From Glossina fuscipes (Eukaryota > Arthropoda > Insecta > Diptera > Glossinidae): a stretch of 64,000 bases of DNA. Positions 59,439-64,000 of this stretch are shown in pieces. Position 1 is the first letter of the stretch, and the number at the start of each line of letters is the position of its first letter. Location of the stretch: assembly GCF_014805625.2 (NCBI RefSeq), contig NW_024003803.1, forward strand, positions 206,392-270,391, given 5' to 3'. The notes under the pieces are model-generated. The model was not told where the DNA came from, searched no databases, and was given only the letters and a program-made list of their open reading frames with translations. A program made the translations under genes and the position numbers.

Positions 59439-62400
59439 TCAACCTGATTCAGTTTGGTGGCTATTCTCAAGCCTAGCTGCTAGTGATTGAGTATGCAATT
59501 TTAAAACATCACCAACAATACTTTCTAAAGTTTCTGTTGCATGTATGGCCTCGTTTTTGTTTAGGAATGTTACCTGCGTCGCCACATAATCATTATGTTC
59601 ACTTCTATCTGTGCTGCACAAACTGCTAATAATCGCCGTAGCGTGTCGTTTGTAAAGTGTACTTGCTAATCGTACTGGCACCGTTGACAATACAGTACTA
59701 AATTCCCCTGGGCGACGACCCGACAAATAAAGTGTAACTACACTAGATTGCGGTTGTACTGGTTCCACTTGTGGTTTGCGTTTATGACTTTTTCCAGACT
59801 TCCTTGCTTTTTTGCGGCTTGGTTTCTGATTGTGAGTTTGCGCAACTAATGTTATATCATCAATGTTTAGGCCACTGCCTGAAGCAATGTCGTCGTCATC
59901 ATTTAAGTCTCTCCCTCGATTAGAGAGACGGACATTATTGATAGCTTCTAGTTGTTGCAAACTCTCACCATTTAAATATAACCGTGAAGGTATTATGTTC
60001 AAAAGGGCTGCTCCTAATTGACCACTTACATCTGAATGAGGGACTTGTTGTGGTAGCAACAGTTGCTGGAGTAGAAGACTGTTGGCAGCAATCTGTGTTT
60101 GAGGTAATATTTGGGGCATTAAAGTTGGCGTTGTAATAATGGTATCAGTAATAAATTCGGTAGCGGTAATGGTTTGGGCAGTAGTGTCATAGATCGTAGT
60201 TAAAATTTTTTTTCCTTGAAAAGTAACGGGCAAAATGGTGGATTTGCCTTCATAGACAGTAGTAATGTAAGTGGAAGCGTGCGTACGATATTCTGTCACG
60301 GGATTGATATTGCTAGTCATCACTAAACCGACCGATTGAGTCAGAGCTTCGCTTAAAGCTTCAAGTAGTGGATTTGCCGTCTGAAGACCTCCTTGACCTA
60401 GTAGTAGTTGGGATAACAATATATTAGCTAAAGGTACATTAGGAGATATCTTCGGTTGTATTGTAGAAACTACTTCTTCTACTGAGTACACGGTCGATGG
60501 TAAGATATGGGAAAAAGAAGTTTTACGCCCGCGTATGGTTGTCGGCGTGAATGTTACAGTAGTAGTGGGCTTTTCATGTAGAAAGTATTGAGTGAGTTTT
60601 GTTTCTCCGACATAGTTCACGGAGGAATCCTCACGCGTTAGCACTAGCTGCGTTTGACCGTTGACATTCGTGAAGCTAGTATACTGTTTCGGTCCTAGCA
60701 CCTCGCTGTAAGTTTTAGCTGTTACTAATAATTTATATTCAGTTACTTTTCCATCGACAATTGGAACAGTGACACTTGTCGGTACTCTATAAGTAACTGT
60801 TATGGTGTCACTATTATCAAATATTAAGAGCTCTGATTTTATGTCGTTATTTGTACGTGCGCGATTATTTGCTGAGTTGCGTGGGGAGGTGGTACGTACG
60901 CGGCCGCTTGCTAAATTACCGGTGCGCGTCCGTGTTGATATTGAATCACGTGTATGAGGCAAGGAGTCCACCTTAGTCTTTAATCGGCGGTGGCCGTTGG
61001 TAGTGTTTAACGTTGAAGATACAGATGGATAAATAGACATAGCGGCTCCAGGCTGACTTCGCCGAAAACCGGCGCGGCTCTTTTGCGTACGTGGGGTTGT
61101 TGTTGTAGAATCCTTTTCACGCAATGTGAATTGAGCTCTTGCTCCACTAGTCGGACGCGTGGGCCTTATAGGCCTATTTAAAATTAAGCTTTCGGTTTTT
61201 ATTGAAGTCGATTGTAGGTTTTGAAGACGCCCATTTAAGCGGGATCCTACTCGTTTACGAGCATAAGCGTTTGTTCGAGCAGTAAAGAATGTGTTGTTAT
61301 TATCGGCGTTCTGATCAGCATAGCTACGAGTCTCAGCTTGAATTGCTGACGTTTTCATTGGCCTTCTAAAACGATTACGAAAATTACTAACACTTTTTAC
61401 AGTGTTATCTGCTTCGCGTTTTGCTCGCCAATTTTCATTATCTGTGAAAAAACTCAGGCTCGACTTTTTGCTCGATCGTCGTCTTCTAAATATATCTTCT
61501 ACGTCGTCCTCTTCAAGTATTTCATCTTCGTCTTCTTCTTCATATTCAGAATCTTCATCATTTTCATTGCCTTTGCTTAAATTTTCGTCGAATGACGGAG
61601 TGTCTTCACTGTTTTGTGAATTTACTTGGTCTATAAAAGGTCTTTGAGTTCCGAAAATATTACGAGTCGGAAATAAGCTATTGGAAAAACGTGATCTGTT
61701 CTGGAAAGTGCTTGCTGCAACATGGCGCTGGAAACTTTTTGGGCGAGGTTTAAGTGTAGTTGGTATACTTGTCGTTGTCGTGACTGTCGAAGAACGGAAG
61801 CGACTAAGTCGCCGCAAGAAGCCTGGGCTCACATTAGAATAAGGTGAACGTACTGGAGTGGCGCTAGATCCATTAGATAGAGGTCGCCGGGCTCGTAATT
61901 TATTTTGTCTATTCAGCAGTGAGAGGGTATCATTTACATCATTCTCATCATGCAGAGGTAAATTTTCTTCATCATTTTGTTGCGAATTTGAATTCGCACC
62001 TGTGCGTAGTACAGATGTAAGCATTTCATCCAAATTTTGCGTTTGGGTCAGTGGGGGCTTAAGGCGAGAAAAGCGATTGTCGCTTGAAGAAAATATGCCG
62101 GATAGTGTTGGACGGTTTACAGATCCACTCAAGCGACGTAGATTTGTTGACACATTTATGCGGAACGACTGTTGTGAAAGTGCTGCATTAATTCGATTTA
62201 ATCGGAGCTCAATGCTGCTAGATGGTGGTTTCCCAAGCCGTCCAAAACGTCGGGCGGATCCATAACCAGAAATTGTTGATGAAGGATTGCTGCTGTAACG
62301 GAAAGAAGTAAAACGGCTAGAAGACTTAAGAGCTGGCGTTGCAGTTATTGTTGGCGTAAAATCACTACGTGTGATAATAGTAGCGCTACTGGGGAATAAG

Positions 62401-64000
62401 CTACTTTTTTTTGGTGCAAATTGCGGTCGATTTCGACTTGCAAACGGCCTAATTGTAGGTGTGAATACTCGTTTCTTTGACTGAGTTAAGTAAGGTGGAG
62501 ATGTTCTATCAATGTCTTTCATTTCAGATTCATTCAGTTTGTAATCAAAGCGGTACCGCTCTTCATTGCCTTCAATCAAAGACGAGTCCGACATTCCGAT
62601 CGTAGGCCTCTGTATACTTTGAACAAAGCTATTAGTCAAAGTATTGCTCTCTCGAATAGAACTATCTGGCAGATCGCTGCTATGCTCGAAAATGAAACTA
62701 GACGTACTCTCAATTATTTGCGCATATCGTTGGTCAATTATTGTACCGATCACTCTGGATTGATACAAAGTAGTAGTCTTATTGCCGGTACGTGTTCCTT
62801 CTATTAAACGTACTAAACCGGTTTTATGTTGTTTTTGAATGTCAGTGCCTGATCGTTCAGAACTGATCATGGTTGAAAGCAGCGCCTTTTTAACTTCATC
62901 AACATATAAAGTGGAGGTACTGTTTACGAATTCTGAGAATTTTCCATGTTGATCAACCGTAGATTGTATTTGTGTGGTAAAGAATAAAGTAGAAATACCA
63001 TCTGCATCTATAATTTTTTTAAGGTCATACGCTAATATACTAATGGAAGCTTTATCTGATCTTGCTGTTGATGACGGCAACAATTCTAAGAAAGCTGTGG
63101 TCGTTTGCCGAGCAAATGGTGCAGGCGTCAACGTAAGCGTCGGCGTGATTGCATTCGTTACGGTTTCTAAATGAGAATCCGTAATAGTATTATCTAATTC
63201 GTAGGACGTTGTGTAGAAGGTATAAGTGGTGTAATAAGTGGTTGGCTTTAAAACACTAGTCACAATAGAAAACACTACGTCAGTTCCCACGTTGTAACCA
63301 CTTAGCTCAATATTTGGTTGGGTTTGATTTAAATAATCGGAGCTTGATTCGATGTTATAGGTATATAATGGTGAAGTTGTAATATTACTCTCTGCCGGTT
63401 CTTCTGTGAAAACTTTTGTGGGTATTACCACATTTGAAACTGTCTCTTCCCGGCTCACGGTGGTAATCTGACCGTCTCTAGCCAATTTTGTCCAATATGT
63501 GAATGTTGTAAAATATGTAATGGGCAAACTCGTTTCATCCAAATTTAAAGTTTTTGAAGATTTTAAAGTTTCGGTGTGGGTATTTGTGATAGTTTCCAAA
63601 TGACTTATTATATTCGTCTTCCTACCACTATACATTGTCGTATAATAAGTAAAAGTCGTAAAGCTCGTTTGTAAGAGTAACGTGGCCGACGGCAAAACTT
63701 CATCATCTGTATTGCTTTCGGAACTGACTTGGTCATCTAGAGAAGATTGGTTAGGTTCAGAAATGTCAGATAATTTCAGATAAAATTCTTGATCGATTAC
63801 ATGTTGTTCACCTATGGAACTACTTGAACGCACATCTGTTATGAATGTTACTGCCGACGAATCCCCTATATCAGATATTATCGACACGTGCCTTTCTCCA
63901 GACGTGAACTTGTTTGTTTTGTTACCATGGCTACCTAGTGCGTTTTCTTCCTTATTCTGCATAAGCGTCGCCTCTGAGGGGCTTATATGTTCATTAGGTT
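59439..64000 (-). CDS. large T/S-rich extracellular-type insect protein, 5' partial
   Basis: The frame ends at TGA 59439-59441 and stays open to the right edge of the window. The ATG at 63960-63962 (1507 residues) is preceded by twelve more open codons, so it may be an internal Met and the sequence a large exon that continues outside. Near the N-terminus are three similar units with aromatic/threonine cores: TFTYYTTMYSG (about residue 104), YFTTFTYWTKLARDG (about 150) and TYYTTYTFYTTSYE (about 242). Each is followed by an E-T-V/I-T/S-N end (HLETITN, REETVSN, HLETVTN). Another Y/T-rich series occurs near 1045-1280 (ITVTYRVPTSVTVP, YITTVYEGKSTILP). Between them are Arg/Ser-rich stretches, an acidic run near 810 and a basic RRRR at about 827 that could be a furin site. 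No membrane segment or signal peptide is visible. It recalls the insect DUF4758-type proteins, from memory only. It is the only intact gene here. Confidence 0.85.
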   Translation of the reverse strand, partial: PNEHISPSEATLMQNKEENALGSHGNKTNKFTSGERHVSIISDIGDSSAVTFITDVRSSSSIGEQHVIDQEFYLKLSDISEPNQSSLDDQVSSESNTDDEVLPSATLLLQTSFTTFTYYTTMYSGRKTNIISHLETITNTHTETLKSSKTLNLDETSLPITYFTTFTYWTKLARDGQITTVSREETVSNVVIPTKVFTEEPAESNITTSPLYTYNIESSSDYLNQTQPNIELSGYNVGTDVVFSIVTSVLKPTTYYTTYTFYTTSYELDNTITDSHLETVTNAITPTLTLTPAPFARQTTTAFLELLPSSTARSDKASISILAYDLKKIIDADGISTLFFTTQIQSTVDQHGKFSEFVNSTSTLYVDEVKKALLSTMISSERSGTDIQKQHKTGLVRLIEGTRTGNKTTTLYQSRVIGTIIDQRYAQIIESTSSFIFEHSSDLPDSSIRESNTLTNSFVQSIQRPTIGMSDSSLIEGNEERYRFDYKLNESEMKDIDRTSPPYLTQSKKRVFTPTIRPFASRNRPQFAPKKSSLFPSSATIITRSDFTPTITATPALKSSSRFTSFRYSSNPSSTISGYGSARRFGRLGKPPSSSIELRLNRINAALSQQSFRINVSTNLRRLSGSVNRPTLSGIFSSSDNRFSRLKPPLTQTQNLDEMLTSVLRTGANSNSQQNDEENLPLHDENDVNDTLSLLNRQNKLRARRPLSNGSSATPVRSPYSNVSPGFLRRLSRFRSSTVTTTTSIPTTLKPRPKSFQRHVAASTFQNRSRFSNSLFPTRNIFGTQRPFIDQVNSQNSEDTPSFDENLSKGNENDEDSEYEEEDEDEILEEDDVEDIFRRRRSSKKSSLSFFTDNENWRAKREADNTVKSVSNFRNRFRRPMKTSAIQAETRSYADQNADNNNTFFTARTNAYARKRVGSRLNGRLQNLQSTSIKTESLILNRPIRPTRPTSGARAQFTLREKDSTTTTPRTQKSRAGFRRSQPGAAMSIYPSVSSTLNTTNGHRRLKTKVDSLPHTRDSISTRTRTGNLASGRVRTTSPRNSANNRARTNNDIKSELLIFDNSDTITVTYRVPTSVTVPIVDGKVTEYKLLVTAKTYSEVLGPKQYTSFTNVNGQTQLVLTREDSSVNYVGETKLTQYFLHEKPTTTVTFTPTTIRGRKTSFSHILPSTVYSVEEVVSTIQPKISPNVPLANILLSQLLLGQGGLQTANPLLEALSEALTQSVGLVMTSNINPVTEYRTHASTYITTVYEGKSTILPVTFQGKKILTTIYDTTAQTITATEFITDTIITTPTLMPQILPQTQIAANSLLLQQLLLPQQVPHSDVSGQLGAALLNIIPSRLYLNGESLQQLEAINNVRLSNRGRDLNDDDDIASGSGLNIDDITLVAQTHNQKPSRKKARKSGKSHKRKPQVEPVQPQSSVVTLYLSGRRPGEFSTVLSTVPVRLASTLYKRHATAIISSLCSTDRSEHNDYVATQVTFLNKNEAIHATETLESIVGDVLKLHTQSLAARLENSHQTESG

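Noticed and set aside
61402..62265. Plus-strand serine-rich frames
   Set aside because: They are antisense to the large T/S-rich gene; the serine run is the reverse of its acidic stretch.
1..64000. CRISPR arrays, bacterial operons, terminators
   Set aside because: No regularly spaced short repeats of CRISPR type, and the content is eukaryotic throughout.

Overview
This window looks like AT-rich eukaryotic DNA from an insect, most likely a fly (Diptera). The evidence is the mix of transposable elements (I-clade and CR1-like non-LTR retrotransposons, Ty3/gypsy relics, mariner, pogo-like and PIF/Harbinger-like relics), long gene-free AT-rich stretches, poly-A/TAA-tailed insertions, and one very long threonine/serine-rich open exon of an insect-type extracellular protein. 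I see no bacterial features. Species cannot be fixed by eye; a tephritid or related fly is a guess. There are two 100-N assembly gaps (3718-3817 and 32077-32176).

Layout. 0-5 kb: AT-rich DNA with a mariner relic (about 2.1 kb) and a pogo/Tigger-like DNA transposon with clear terminal inverted repeats (3969-5026). 5.2-8.5 kb: a heavily decayed non-LTR element. 9.07-10.25 kb: first copy of a PIF/Harbinger-like relic, whose inverted partner lies at 26.57-27.8 kb. 11.9-17.0 kb: a nearly complete but broken I-clade LINE (gag with CCHC knuckles, endonuclease, reverse transcriptase, RNase H, TAA tail). 17.0-17.65 kb: a dispersed repeat with a decayed Myb/SANT-like frame, present again at 41.4-42.3 and 53.4-54.06 kb. 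17.75-19.5 kb: a Ty3/gypsy gag relic on the minus strand. 19.5-26.5 kb: mostly AT-rich, with one promoter-plus-splice-donor candidate (21.8-22.05 kb) and a GC-rich island (23.9-24.25 kb).

28.9-37 kb: a mariner relic, a dispersed repeat, a 5'-truncated second copy of the I-clade LINE (30805-33233) with a perfect 13-bp target-site duplication, and a Ty3/gypsy relic (34.08-36.7 kb) split by a 1.18-kb GC-rich insertion with a 14-bp target-site duplication. The 5' end of that insertion resembles an HDV-like self-cleaving ribozyme. 37.3-41 kb: two minus-strand CR1-like fragments. 43.6-47.9 kb: a long broken CR1-like element whose ORF1 carries a PHD-like finger. 48.9-53.1 kb: a broken Ty3/gypsy element. 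53.1-56.2 kb: a tRNA-Lys-like pseudogene, more dispersed repeats, and a tRNA-headed SINE whose tail matches the 3' end of the I-clade LINE in the same window. 56.2-59.4 kb: no gene seen.

59.4-64 kb holds the one gene that looks intact: a minus-strand reading frame of over 1500 codons that remains open to the right edge. It encodes a secreted or surface-type T/S-rich protein with repeated Y/T-rich motifs.

The rest is a nested transposon landscape in which no element here looks able to move by itself. The most interesting relations are the LINE/SINE tail sharing, the ribozyme-like 5' end of the 1.18-kb insertion, and a spurious assembly gap whose two edges are the same 20 bases.
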